A stretch of DNA of 64,000 bases from contig NC_057923.1 of the NCBI RefSeq assembly GCF_018873765.1, forward strand, positions 55,484,593-55,548,592, given 5' to 3'. Under the pieces are notes generated by a model. That model had not been told where the DNA came from. It made no database searches and worked only from the letters and a program-made list of their open reading frames with translations. The stretch is from Telopea speciosissima (lineage: Eukaryota; Streptophyta; Magnoliopsida; Proteales; Proteaceae). This document shows, one piece after another, positions 37,801 to 49,087 of the stretch. The stretch's first letter is position 1. The number at the start of each line of letters is the position of its first letter. The position numbers were made by a program, and so were the translations under genes.

Positions 37801-40800
37801 AATGAGATGGGAAATGTATAAAAACTATCAAACATGCATGTTAGTGGATAATGATTCCATAAAATCAAGCATGATGAAATATGCATTCCATAAATTTTTT
37901 GTGAATTTTTATGCATTTATATTATTTTTAATATTTTCTGAAATGCTAAAAAAGAAGGGAAAACAAAGAAAAATACAAAATCCCCATCACCGATCCGAAT
38001 TGGATCAAACCAGAGCCCATTCCCACTAATCAAAACATGATCTTTAACATGGTCATAACACTTTTATCCAAATACCCACCCACATGTTCAGTTTTACATA
38101 ATCCGAAATCCTTTACAGGGGCAAAAATGTCACCAAAAAAATGATTTGGAGCTTGAGAAAATTATTGAATGTCAAACATAGTGACAAGCATCATCCCTGA
38201 AAATTTCATATTTTTTTTCACTCTTGAATTATTTTTAACATTTTTATAACTGAAAAACAACCTTTGTTGTAAAGAAAATCAAAACAAATACTTAGAAATA
38301 AGTAAAAAATACCCTTGAAGCGTGGAAGTGTCTGGGCTCAGCTTGAGTAACCTTTTTTTGACCGTCAATATCGCCGGAAACCTCTAAAAGCCGCTCCAAG
38401 TGTGGTTGCTCCGAATGACAAGAGTGGTGAAGAAGGGGTATTTACGGAATTTTATATCAGTAATGGAGCATAACCTATAGATAAGAAAACCATGGATGGA
38501 AAGAGGGGATCAAGGACTACGTGAAGGTAATTTTTCACTAATTTTCCTTTGTCCCTAACCTCTCTAAAACACCTCCTATTTATAGGAAAAAAGTGTTCGA
38601 GCAAAGGTCTCAAAGACCCCTGGTGCATTAATGGCTAGGATAAGGAGTGATGGGCTGGCTTGTGTGTGGCTTAGGCCTGCTGGGCAGGCCTAAGCACACG
38701 CAAGCCCAAGCTGGATCACCCATGCCCAAGCTGCACAACAAGCCTAGGCACACGCAAGCCTGGGCTACGCAGCAGGCCTGGCCACACGCAAACCAGCCCA
38801 TCACTCCTTATCCTAGCCATTAAGGCCCCAGGGGTCTTTGAGACCTTTCCTCGAACAGTTTTTCCCCTATAAATAACAGGCCATTTGGAGGGTTTAGGGA
38901 CCGAGAAAATTCATGAAAAAATTATCATTGTGAAGTTCGTTCTCTCCTCTGTCCATCCATTCCAGAGACATCTCCATATCATGCTTCCATAGACATATAA
39001 AATTTCTCAAATACCCCTTATTCACCACTCTTGCCATTCGGGGCAAACACACTTGGAGTGGCTTTCGGTGCCTCCCGGCGATAATTCCGGCCATCCAAGG
39101 ATATGTAGACTGAGCCCAGACACTTCCACGCTTCAAGGGTAGATTTTATATATCTTTATTTAGTTTTTATGTATTTCTTTTGATTTTCTTTAGTTAAAAG
39201 AGGCTGTTTTCAGTTAAAAAATCTTCAAAAATAACACAAGTGGTAAATTTCTGAAAATTTTAGGGAAGATGTTCCCCACTGTGCTTGATGTCCATTAATT
39301 TTCTCAAGTGGTTTTTGTGACATTTTTGCCCCTGTGAAGGATTTCGGATTATGTAAAATCTGAACCTGTGGGTGGAGATTTGGACAAAATCATTATGACC
39401 ATGTTAAATATCATGTTTTGATTAGTGGGTGTGGGCTCTGGTTTGATCCAATTCGGATCTGTGATGGGGATTTTGTATTTTTCTTTGTTTTCCCTTCTTT
39501 TTAGCATTTCAGAAAATATTAAAAATAGTATAAATGCATAAAAATTCACAAAAAAATTATGGGATACATATTTCATCAGGATTGATTTTATGGGATCATT
39601 AATCACTGACATGAATGTTTGATCATTTTCATAGGTGTTCCTTACCATGTTAGGGATGTAGATGTCATTTTTCTATTTGTTGTAAAAATCCAAGAAAATC
39701 AGAAAAAATACATTTCTAAGCATTAAATTCTGTTTTAAGTTGTTTTAGAATGTTTTCATATGCATACATGCCCACCATGATTCATAACCATGCATAAAAA
39801 GTCACTTCTGCCCTCAGGGGTATTTTGGTCATTTTGCGACCAAATCATATTTAGGGCCCTGGAAAGGTTTCTATCACTTTATGTGCATGTTTTAACTTTC
39901 ATAAGCATGTTTTAAGTATAAGTTTGTATTTTCATGCATATTTGTATTTTTGCCTTAATAGGGGCATTTTGGTAATTTTACCACTTTGTAGTATTGTATA
40001 TATTTTAATGATTCACATGCATGCCATTAATCATGTTTTAATCATTTCAGCATTTAAATGTGATTTCTTGCCTTTGTACATATTTTGGTCCTCTAGGGGT
40101 ATTTTCATAATTTTGGCCATTTTGGCTCTACATAATCACCTAATTTAGGAGTAGTAATTAGGATTAAAACATTAATTTTAATTAGCCTAATTAGGTCCAT
40201 AAATTTCAACAAAGATAATCAAAACACAAAAAATAAAATAGTTTAATTAGGTGCATAATACGCATAACACAATAGTATACAATAGAGTTTGGTCTAGGAA
40301 GACCGGCCGTCAGCCGGGCGGTTGCTGGGTGCCTAACACCTTCCCAGCCCGTAACTTGACACCTACCCAGAGATTTGGAGCAGACCATCCATTGAGTCAT
40401 TGGAGTTAATTAGCACCCTTCTCTGAAGAACAGGCACCATTTGTGGGTCCTAGACCCTGATCTAGGTGGCGACTCCCTACACCATCAACAACAATCCCCG
40501 CACCGCTCCCACACTCGGGTGCACCACGCCAGAAAGAGGTCGCGGATCGATCTTCATCCGTTGCGCCTACAATGGCGACTCCACTGGGGAGAAATACACT
40601 TATTTGGGAAAATGTGTGCAGCTAGTATCGGCACTCCTTGGCAGATTAGACTAGAAGACAACACGAAGGTTGAAAATGCACTCAATTGGCAAATTCGATG
40701 TTGTGAAAATGCACTCAATTGGCAAATTCGATGTTGAATGAAAATGCACTCTATCGGCAAATTCGATGTTGGGTGAAAATGCACTCAATTGGCAAATTCG

Positions 40801-43800
40801 AATGTTAGGTGAAAATGCACACTATCGGCAAATTCGATGTTGGGTGAAAATGCACTCAATCGGCAAATTCAATGTTGGGTGAAAATGCACTCTATCGGCA
40901 AATTCGATGTTAAATGAAAATGCACTCTATCGGCAAATTCGAATTTATGAGTCTGACTTGTATGGTCTCAATGCTATTAATTGAAGGAGCTTGCAAACTT
41001 TGGTGATTTATTCCCTGCAAAACAAAAGCATGCAATTCGCAACATTTATTCATGCGCACAATCCTAACGCTATGTTCATGCAAAGGAAAGAGTCCAAGTT
41101 CAGATGAAGATAGTGGTGACAGTGATGATGGATTGTGGCAATGGTTTTTGGATGGTTTGATTGTATAGTGAGTTGGTGGTGATCTTCGGATGGCTGAGAT
41201 TGATGTTTTTTTTTTTCTAATGGATTGATAGATGTGTTTCATCATCTGTATGAACACCTTCCCAACACCTTCCCAAATCATAGACCACCCTTTCTTGATG
41301 CCCCCTGGTCTTCTGTGTTGACATGACATGTTCATTGATGCATGTTACTTTGTGTCTATGCTTGTGACTCTTGAAGTCAAATCTTCTCTTGTCCCTAGAC
41401 TTGGCTTGACCTCTGACTCAGCTATTATAGAATCATCCAATGATAGCTTGCCGGTTGAATTTGTATCAGTGGACTACCTTTTAATCCAAGAGAGACAGAG
41501 AATCTCTTTTTCTTTTCTCTTCTTCCTTTTTTTTTTTTTTTTTTACTTGGACTCTGCAGTGTATCATGTCAGACTAGAAATAACTAACGGAGTCTTCAAT
41601 AGTGTAATCATGCCACTGGATCCGGATAACAATAGAAGATTACAAGGTGGGATGTTCCGATTGAGATAAAAGACTTATCTTAGCCAGAGGTGATGATGAA
41701 GTTGATGGCCAGGTTGGCAGATTTCATGAAGAATGATTGGGGAATGATGACTTTATTAGTGAGATCAGGAAGTGCACAGTGGATGAACATTAAGGTGAGA
41801 AAAGGGTTTGGAAATCTGACAGATTAAGATCGGAAGAGATTCAAACTTTGGGAATGGAAGAAAGCAGAATGATAGAGATGATATGAGTGATGACTTTTTT
41901 TTTATGATTTTTTCTTATTTTGTTATTTTTTTTTGGGCCGCCTACATATCCTTCCTTTGAGGAATCAGGTCGAACCGTAGTTCTATCTTGATGATGGTAA
42001 GAAAATGAAGTTTGATGAAAAGATGTGATGGGTGGTGTGACCGAGCTAGAAAGCTGCCTACGTATCCCAAGTCAGGAATCAGGTCAAACATAGTTCGTGC
42101 CTTTGTGGTGTCAAAGCCTTGATAATTATGTTCCATCATAGCTGGGTGAGCTAAGAGCCATCGACGAAGATCTCACCGCGTTTAGCCTAGGAGGACTTAT
42201 TAGGTTATAAGGGGGTTTAGGACATGGGTTCTAAGAGATGGCAAATGCTCAAATATGCCCCCAGGATCCAACCAAAATTCAGTAATTTTTGCCTCAAAAG
42301 GTTAATTGAAAGCTTGGCAATTCCACCCTCAAAGGTTTGACTAAGAGGTTTTATAATTTTGTTCCTCAAAAACTGGACCGAGAAATATGACAATTTTGCC
42401 CCCGGTTACTCGTAAGATTTTTCTCAACCTTGCTCAGACTAATGCATTCCCTTGACTTTTTGATTTTTTTTTTTCTTGCTTTTTTTTTTTTTGATTTTTT
42501 TTTTGTTCCTTTTTTTTTTGGATTGTCATCACAGTTTTTTTTCTTTAACTCCTTTTTTTCTTTGTCACTAGCTTGGGTTCTTGAATCTTCTCTGGAATAA
42601 GCTTTTTCTTTTCACAATCTAAATCTCGGGGACTCTCCTTTTCCCTTTATTGCTCCCGGCAACATCAAACTTTGATATGAAAATGTTTCCAATTAGACCC
42701 TGGGAGCGGTTAGGACTAAGTATATCAAGAGTACTTTGGTGATGGGTTAGAGGGTAAGCTAAAATAGGTTCCAAATGAGCAGGCTGAGGCCCAAAGTGGT
42801 AACTAGTGGATTCCAATGTTTTAGGATTTATTTGGCATAGCTAGCGGTCAAGGATGGTCTCCCTTAACAGGTTCAATGAAGTGAAATCTCCTTTTACGCT
42901 CCGTGCTCATTTGAAGGGGATCAGATGTTTGGAAAGCTCAAGAACTTTTATTGTCAAGACTTCGACACCATTTTTTTCTTTTCATTTTTATCATCACGAA
43001 GATCATCTTCAACATTGAGGGAAAGCAAAGAGTAGAGAAGAATGTTTATGTAGAAAAGAGATAATTTATTCATAACTAATGGAATAAGCACATCAAGAGG
43101 CATTTACAGAAGGAGACTCGACAAAAGGAGAATCTAAAGACCTAAGGGACTTATATCCGGACCCGGTAACATCTTCAGTGTGCATTCTCCGTCTCCGTGC
43201 AGTAGTGTCATAGTGCCATTTGCCATCTCGAAATGTGCAGTAGCCAAAAGGTGCCCTTCTAGCCGGGGCTGGGAGCCTGGAATCATTTTAAGTCAGCCAG
43301 CAAGACTATTCTCATCAATTAAATGATCGTAGTTTAACGCCTTCGGGCGATTCTGCTTCCCTCACTTTGGATGTGTCGGGAGGGGATTGGTCATCACATT
43401 AGGCTGCTGCTGTTTGGGATGCAATTCAAATGTTCCAGCTTCCAAAAGGTCTTGTATCTTGTGCCGAAGGATCAAACAATCATCAGTAGAGTGCCCATGT
43501 TGTGTGTGATACACACAATACTTTTCAGGTTTATACCAACGTGGTGGAGGCTGAGGGACAAATCGAGGCTCTACTGCCGCAATCAGACCTGCATTGAGTA
43601 GTTTGGTGAAGACGTGACTTAATGGCATTCCAAGATCTGTGAATTCTCTCGGTGGCTTCTTTGGTGGAGCCGCCCTCTGTGCATAAGTGGTGGGAGGTGG
43701 AGCTGATGATAGAGACATGACTGGAGTAGGAAGCACAAGGTTCACCTCGGGGGCCCTCTTTGGGAAGTTCTTCTTGCCCTCACTTGAACTTGGGGCATAA

Positions 43801-46800
43801 CGATCCATCTCTGGAAGCGACCCATGGGATAATTCATCCTCAATTTGTTGCCCAACAATTATCAATGAGTTGAATGAAGTCAACTACTGTGGAAATAGAT
43901 ACTTCTTGAGGTGGGGTTGCGATCCTCTCCGACCATTGCCACTTGTTCTCGCTCGCTGGGGCGATTTGCCATCGCTGATGCTTTATCGCGGAACCTTATC
44001 AAGTAAGTGTGAAGGTCTCATTGGGCTCTTGCTTTGTTGTCTCGAGATCCCGACGAGTCAGCTCAACATCAGTGTTATAAGAGTATTGGTGGTTGAACGC
44101 TTTGATCATGTCATTCCAGGTACGAGTCTGAGACGAGTCAAGGTTCATGAGCCATTGGAGAGCTGCATCCTTGAGACTCACCTGGAAGGCCTGTCCCATC
44201 CTGCTCAGGGGTAAGCTTGTCTATCCTCATCTGCCCAATATATGCTCTGAGATGGGCTCTAGGATCTCCTTTTCCAGTGAATTTCTCACCCTTGTATTTG
44301 AAATTCAAAGGAAGCCTCGCTTCAGGAAAGAAACATATTCCTTCCGCATCAATAATTTGATCCTCGATGCCCTTTACATTCTTGAAAGCTAACTCGAGCT
44401 TCTCCAACTCTTAGAATGATCAAACTAGTGCCTTTTTTGAGTATCGAATGTACCCCACAGCACACTAGTGACCTCAGCCTACCCTTTGCATGAATATTAG
44501 GTGCACACGGGTTGCGCGTTAGGATTGTGCGCATGAATTTGTCCTCAAACATTATCCCTCAGCAAATTTTTTCAATCGATCTGTGTACGGAAATCTGTTG
44601 GTGATCGGAAGATTATTCAAAGCATTAAATTTGCTGCTGAACATGGTGATTGATCTCCTATTCTATCCAGCACTTGAATATCAACTTTTGAGGATCAATT
44701 CTACACCGAAGGAAGGCTACTCAATTGGAAGATCTGAGCCATTGAAGCACCTTAAAGTCGATCATGGAATTTTGAGAGTTTACCCTATTTTCTGCTATAT
44801 AAGATCTGATTATGATTGGTTTCTGTGATTTGTTACTTGAATCTGAGATTTATTGATCGTGTTTACGATCCTGCCTGGGGTTAGGAAATTTGTGATCCAA
44901 CTCTATATCAAGTGAAAGAACATCTAAAGGGTATTTTGGCAAATACACCTTGACAAATCTGTATTGGTTTGTCAAAATTCAAAATCATAATCATCAAACA
45001 CTCTCCAGATACCTTCCCCCATACTGGCTATGCAGTGCTAATTCCAACTCTAGAAAGAAATGGAGAAGAAAAGGCTCGAGGTTTGGTTTCTGCAGGCATT
45101 GTTTGCATATTGACTATGATCAGAATCATTGTACCGGTTTCTGGCACTAATTTTGCTAAGAAGATAAAGTATTAAATAGGGTTAAAAATGTAAAACACAT
45201 CTACGGTGGAAGACTATCATCCATTGAGTTCTTTTTGTGCAAAAGGAAAAATCCGCTGGAGTTTTGTTCCCTATTCTGCCTGATGTTGCATGTAGAAAAG
45301 ATATAAGGAAAATTGAGACCAGCGTCTATTACATTCAGAAGTACTGTTAGGGAAATATTCGCAGAATAAGTTTATTCAAGTACAAACCTGTGTGTCTGGA
45401 TCCTTCAACTTGACCAAAATTTCTTCAACAGCATGATGACACAGTGTGCAGCCATCTTGTTTCTGTTCTGGAAAAGCAATTAACTCCTGGTCACAAAGAT
45501 CCATTTTCACGCAGAAGTCCTCCGGGTGGATCGTACTAAGCTCCATGAAGAAAAGTGGGGCATAGTAGTCCACTAACGTGATGCACTGACCAGGAAAATA
45601 AATAAATAAATAACGCAGCGGAAGATAAGAAGGCAAAATGGTTCCATGCAGTCACAAAATGCGAAGGACATAATTAGGTTTCAGAATTTCCATGAAGCAT
45701 CAACAGATATCAAAAGTCGTACATTCTAGTTTCTCTGGGACCTTCCCTGTTAACAGTATTTTCATAAATACTAACACCAAAAAATAGATGCCTACTATTT
45801 CTTCTACTAATAATACATTGAGGCAGATTATATTTTTTATGAGCAAGAGACTGCTGTCTGGTCATGTAGCACCTGCACCAGCACAGGGGCCAATGAGAGC
45901 ACATGTAGGGGCATCAACTTAGATGCGATTTTTTATTTCATGGGGGGGCAGGGCGGTACTTTCGCACGCTCCTGTGTCTGGATGCAGGAGCCACACGACC
46001 AGGTAGCGTCCTTTTTCCCATTTTTTATTCATAAAATGAAACTTGTCTTGACTTACCCATCAAGACATCCACGTAAGACATATTGAAGCAAGTTTAACTT
46101 AATATTGCGTACCATATTCATCATAACAAATCAATCTGCATGTTCGAATGATTCTAATCATTAGAGAAAAGGTTCTATGATCTTGAATCCTACTTGTAAT
46201 TATGATATTCAAGATAGGGCGACAGAAAGGCGAAGATCATTTATGAATGACTAGGACAATCTAAGGTTTTTGGTTCAAGATCTCCATATCCTATATTCCT
46301 ACCAATAAAATTGTCTGATTTCAGCAACCCACCCCATCCCCCCTGGTGTCATGCCCTCCACTTACATCAGCCGATTGAATCAGATTGGCAAACATTCAAG
46401 AATCCAAAGCGACAATTTATCAGGGTATGCAGAAGAAGCTCCAATACACAACTAAATAAATAAAGCAACAGCACATATAAAATATTCTATTTCATACAGC
46501 ACCCATAAGGTCTCAACAAAACCATGATTGCATGAGATTTGATAGCAACCTGCTGCTTGAAGGAGTGCAACTTATGGCAGGCAAGATGAAGATCCTCGAT
46601 GACCTGTTTCTGGGTCTTGTTTTCGCTAAGGTACTGTACTGCCTGGGCAGTGAACTGTTCACACAAGGTGCACACTCTTTCATCTTTTGCAGCAATTGTG
46701 GCAGCTTGAATCTTGCTTTTGGGCACCTCATAACTTATCTGCTTACCTACAACATGAAGCATACGGTCATCAACTCAACTCTTTTTTCCAGAGGAGTAGG

Positions 46801-47520
46801 CCAATACACTTCTAGTAGACACATTCACTTCTCCAGATGGTAGAGTGTACATGTAGGGTCTATATGGATTATCCCAAAAACTAAATTGGAATGAGAGAAC
46901 TATTATAAGATCTCAATCTCCAAAAACCTAACATGTTTGAACATCTACTCTCCAAGTTTTGGTCAGGTTTTGGAGGATCATTGCCAGCATATTTAACCAT
47001 ATGCAAAAATATTAAAATCTCATTTACAACTGCTAGCACATAATATGCATGTGATGACACAGTTGAGGACATGAAGTTGGATGAGATCGCTGTGTGTTGG
47101 GCAAGTACAGTCACAGGAAGTTTCACAAAGGAGTAACCATAACAGAAAGGGAAAAAAGAATAAAGTATGCATCCCCTTGTGCAAGATACTGCAACAGGGT
47201 AGAAGCTAGAAAGATACTTGGGACAGGAAAAGATAGTGATTATGAGGTAGTAAAAATCTTGTGGAAGTTTCCTACAAGAATACTTGATTGAATGAAAGAA
47301 GAATAACCAAATAAGAAGACTAAATAATGCATGTATTGGGTGGTTTAAAATCTTCAGGAAATTTCCTAGAAGAATATCATGCTTGAATGAAAGATGAAAA
47401 ACACAATAATAAGTCTAAAGGCTTACCTGAAAGATCAGAGATCATTATGGTCCTAGCATCCACCCAAGCCCAGCTGATGCCCAGTACAACAAGAAGCAAA
47501 AGCCCTACTCTCACACCCAT
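28819..47520 (-). CDS. Secreted protein with two saposin-B domains (prosaposin-like), 235 aa
   Basis: Coding exons in order: 47427-47520, 46550-46746, 45388-45585, 29530-29589, 28819-28977; GT-AG throughout and phases close to a stop at 28819-28821. Residues 1-23 are a hydrophobic signal peptide (MGVRVGLLLLVVLGISWAWV). Saposin-B domain 1 spans ~57-128 and domain 2 ~143-215; each has the full six cysteines in CxxC..C..C..C..C spacing (57, 60 and 143, 146 start the domains). An NKT glycosylation sequon lies in domain 1. Family knowledge: plant saposin-like proteins enter the secretory pathway or vacuole and bind lipid; the actual ligand is unknown. Odd feature: domain 2 is split by a 15.8-kb intron (29590-45387) holding a gag-only retroelement complex. 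A noncoding first exon lies upstream. Alternative: intron gain could have broken the gene, but frame and cysteines are intact. Confidence 0.9.
29697..29812 (-). mobile_element. tRNA-derived SINE in the saposin gene's large intron's downstream exon neighbourhood
   Basis: Minus-strand box A-like TGGCCTAGCAATTAAG (29789-29804) and box B-like GGCTTCAGTTTGAGTCCC (29743-29760), followed by an A-rich tail near 29685-29700. It lies just inside the 15.8-kb intron. Confidence 0.6.
29915..29995 (-). mobile_element. Second tRNA-derived SINE-like fragment
   Basis: Minus-strand box A-like TGGTCTGATGGTTAAGG (29973-29989) and box B-like GTGTTCAAGTCC (29928-29939) with an A-rich tail. It sits about 100 bp from the previous SINE in the same orientation. 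Confidence 0.55.
30375..30418. repeat. C14-A19-G11 homopolymer block
   Basis: A run of C, then A, then G with no interruption; C and G arms could pair as a hairpin with an A loop. Run lengths may be affected by sequencing. Confidence 0.8.
30947..31433 (-). other. Unidentified coding-like remnants within the large saposin intron
   Basis: Two minus-strand frames (31433-31170 and 31173-30952) have mixed, protein-like composition (for example KHPSVFIITSHDGTCSNKLY, then YYGLRKELDILLEIEGGLN). They are offset in frame and separated by stops. No family was recognised; a captured or decayed gene piece is possible. Confidence 0.25.
31405..31425. repeat. Poly-C run
   Basis: Twenty-one consecutive C on the plus strand. 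Confidence 0.85.
31570..32000 (+). mobile_element. LTR-like fragment
   Basis: Has a TATA-like GTTTATAAATAAGAGG near 31840 followed by an A-rich signal (GAAAAAAAGAATG) and a pyrimidine-rich end, the usual layout of a plant LTR's promoter and R region. It abuts the end of gag copy 1, so it may be a separate inserted or solo LTR. Ends not defined. Confidence 0.4.
31984..33425 (-). pseudogene. Ty3/Gypsy-type gag, copy 1 (no pol)
   Basis: A 282-codon frame (31984-32832) continues the frame at 32875-33186, separated by a short disruption near 32875; a further N-terminal stretch from 33440 contains a stop. Visible: LPLNFKYKGEKFTGKGDPRA and a Trp/Arg-rich capsid-like region, Pro-rich linker, then YCVYHTQHGHSTDDCLILRH, a CCHC-like knuckle seen in gypsy Gag proteins. 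No protease, reverse transcriptase or integrase follows. Its 5' side leads back to a primer-binding site at 34615-34632, so this is the internal part of a gag-only (TR-GAG-like) element. Confidence 0.75.
34615..34632 (-). other. Retroelement primer-binding site (minus-strand element)
   Basis: On the minus strand TGGCGACTCCGTTGGGGA follows one base after an LTR-like end (GCGCCTACA). Its position and TGG start fit a tRNA-primed minus-strand origin; the tRNA is not assigned. Confidence 0.6.
34634..36660 (-). mobile_element. LTR-like unit A
   Basis: About 2.0 kb, ending GCGCCTACA at 34634 in minus orientation, next to the primer-binding site. A minus-strand TATA-like CCTATAAATAACAG lies at ~36308-36321. 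From 34727 (GGAGTCGCCACCTAGAT) the sequence repeats directly in unit B from ~36667 with moderate divergence, and repeats inverted, much more closely, in unit C. Confidence 0.65.
36661..38690 (-). mobile_element. LTR-like unit B, tandem to unit A
   Basis: Same order of landmarks as unit A: GGAGTCGCCACCTAGATTT, GGGAAGGTGTTAGGCACCCA, CTTGAAGCGTGGAAGTGTCT, then TATTTATAGG and CTCAAAGACCCCTGG. It differs more from A than C does, so A-C is the younger pairing. Confidence 0.6.
38691..40571 (+). mobile_element. LTR-like unit C, inverted partner of unit A
   Basis: Reverse complement of unit A over about 1.88 kb, with only scattered changes. Landmarks in plus orientation: CCCTATAAATAACAGG (~38866), GCGGTTGCTGGGTGCCTAAC (~40318) and an end at TTGCGCCTACA (40571). 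A primer-binding site follows after one base. Confidence 0.7.
40573..40590 (+). other. Retroelement primer-binding site (plus-strand element)
   Basis: TGGCGACTCCACTGGGGA, two changes from the minus-strand partner at 34615-34632, again one base after the LTR-like end. Confidence 0.6.
40672..40950 (+). repeat. 35-bp tandem array, 8 copies, in the retroelement leader
   Basis: Units start near 40672, 40705, 40740, 40775, 40811, 40846, 40881 and 40916. Consensus begins GAAAATGCACT, then CTATCGGCAAATTCGATGTT with a short variable end. Units alternate CAATTGG and CTATCGG forms. Confidence 0.9.
40951..43360 (+). other. Leader/spacer of the plus-oriented retroelement
   Basis: No gag or pol frame was found. 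A ~50-bp word (CCGCCTACATATCCTTCC..GAATCAGGTCGAAC, 41938-41978) recurs as GCTGCCTACGTATCCCAAGT at 42053, a tandem motif seen in plant gypsy-type leaders. T-rich low-complexity runs lie at 41520-41545 and 42460-42545. Confidence 0.45.
43362..44473 (-). pseudogene. Gypsy-type gag, copy 2, internally deleted
   Basis: Near-identical to copy 1 (32060-33092 corresponds to 43378-44409). A frameshift near 43884 separates the frames at 43362-43883 and 43999-44407. At 44409 the sequence jumps to the part of copy 1 that starts at 34114, so about 1.0 kb (33093-34113) is missing. The match ends near 44473. It is antisense to the adjacent plus-oriented LTR unit C, so it is not in the expected position for that LTR. 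Confidence 0.75.
44475..45387. other. Intron sequence right of the retroelement complex
   Basis: No exon seen. A TATA-like TGCTATATAAGATC near 44800 and a following A/T-rich leader could be a further LTR remnant, but no ends are visible. Confidence 0.3.
45935..46020. repeat. Dispersed G-rich repeat word, copy 1
   Basis: Carries GGGGGGCAGGGCGG, CTCCTGTGTCTGGATGCAGG and ACCAGGTAGCGTCCTTTTT. Related copies occur at about 53300-53385 and 58640-58715, suggesting a repeat family. It lies in intron 3 of the saposin gene. Confidence 0.5.
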
Positions 47521-48268
47521 AATGCCTGCAGTGAAAATCGGTTAAAATCCAACTTATACAATCTCATCTTGATTAAGCTAGTTAAGCATCATGGATCTTT
47601 TAAGTTCATTCAATTGTATATTGTCAGTTCTAGAAACCAGACCATTCTAAAAGCTAGCAACGGATATATAATCCTACATGTGAGAAATAAATAAACTGAA
47701 GATAAAATCATGGGCACCAATAATATCCATAACTGATCTCAATTCAAATCTATGTCAGAATCTGTCTGACAACATGGGATCTTAAAGAATTATTTTAAAT
47801 CCTAGAATCGAGGACAACATCCTAAGGCTACAGTGTTTTTCAGACGACTAATTCTAATTCTCAAATCAATGATAGATTTTGAAGGCCACGAACCTAAGAC
47901 ATTCATCGCAACAGAATAATTTTTACCAGATTTCTTACAGAAGTGGATACATGGTTTATTATATTCCAAACAAAACAGGCGAGACACACTCAGACATATA
48001 TACAGAATCATGCAGATATACTTGGTGCATACACATATATGTATGCCACCTAAACAAGCAACTTGGAACAGAGGGTATTAGAATTTAGTAACTGGTAGCT
48101 CATGGAGGGAACCAGAAATAGTAAGATTGGGGGATCCAAAGAGCAACTTTCGAAGATTGTTATTAGGAAGAAAAAGTCAAACTCCCGGATATGCTAATTC
48201 AGATCCACACCAAGAAAAATAAAAGCCATTAATTCAGATATGACACTAACAACAAATCATTTCACTAA

Positions 48269-48519
48269 ACTGAAACAACATATGAAAATAAAGACAACAA
48301 GAACGCAAATAAAATAACACTAAAAACACATACCCAAGTGCTACTAGATTCTTTTTCCTTTCTGGCCAAAAGGGGAGGAGATGGAGAGAAAACTAATTCA
48401 ATTTTACTATACTGAAACAACATATGAAAACAAAGACAACAAGAACGCAAAGAAGTAACACTAAAAACACATACCCAAGTGCTAATAGATTCTTTTTTCC
48501 TTTCTGGCCAAAAGGGGAA
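48269..48519. repeat. Direct ~110-bp duplication inside the saposin gene's 5'UTR intron
   Basis: A block starting ACTGAAACAACATATG at 48269 recurs at 48411 with only a few substitutions; both copies end in CTTTCTGGCCAAAAGGGG. The period is 142 bp. It is a simple segmental duplication within the first intron and near its donor end. Confidence 0.85.
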
Positions 48520-48705
48520 TTCAATTTCAGAGAAACTTATTGGGTTCCAGAAAGAAAGTTAAGCACGAAAAATCCAGGATTTTTTGGGTGGTTTAGACTT
48601 TAGATTGTTCGGTAGACTAACAAAAAATAAAATTAAAAACGAAAGCTTTAACGGAATTAGACAGAATCAGAAGTAAAAGTAGAAGAAGAAAGAAATTAAA
48701 ATTAC

Positions 48706-48830
48706 CTGTGAAGAAGGGATCTGATGGGTGGGTGGGAGAGAAGGAGACTGTTTGGTAGAGACGAGAGAGAGCTCTTTCTTCGTTCCTTGTGGGGTTTGTT
48801 GGGCTAAAGGCTACCTCTTAAATTGAGGAA
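48706..48830 (-). other. 5'UTR exon of the saposin-like gene
   Basis: On the minus strand a leader ends CTTCACAG|GTAATT at 48706, and a matching acceptor CTGCAG|GCATT precedes the start codon by five bases, at 47525. This implies a 1,180-bp 5'UTR intron (47526-48705). The transcription start is not directly visible; the upper end is a guess from the change in composition. Confidence 0.55.
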
Positions 48831-49087
48831 GCGTGGACAAATAATTGCAGAATCCCACCACAAGGCACCAATCATGTTGGAGTCTCGGGAGCTTTATCTA
48901 ATTTCTTATTTACTTACGTGGAAAACAAGGAAGCTTAGCTGTCGACTTCCCTCTCCCTCTCACAACTTCCCGTCTACAACTAACTCTATTTGCTGGGGAG
49001 CTTTTCGGTTTTTCAAATTTTTTACTGCGTTTTTTCACCTCTGGAGTCCGGACAACTCCACTCCAGAGAGCTCAACACGTCCAGGTA

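Noticed and set aside
35057..40148. Matching ORFs at 35.1-35.8 and 39.3-40.1 kb as a conserved protein
   Set aside because: Their identity is explained by the inverted LTR-like repeat; composition is AT-driven with no domain.
40672..40950. CRISPR-like array
   Set aside because: Units are continuous 35-bp tandem repeats with no unique spacers, in a plant retroelement leader.
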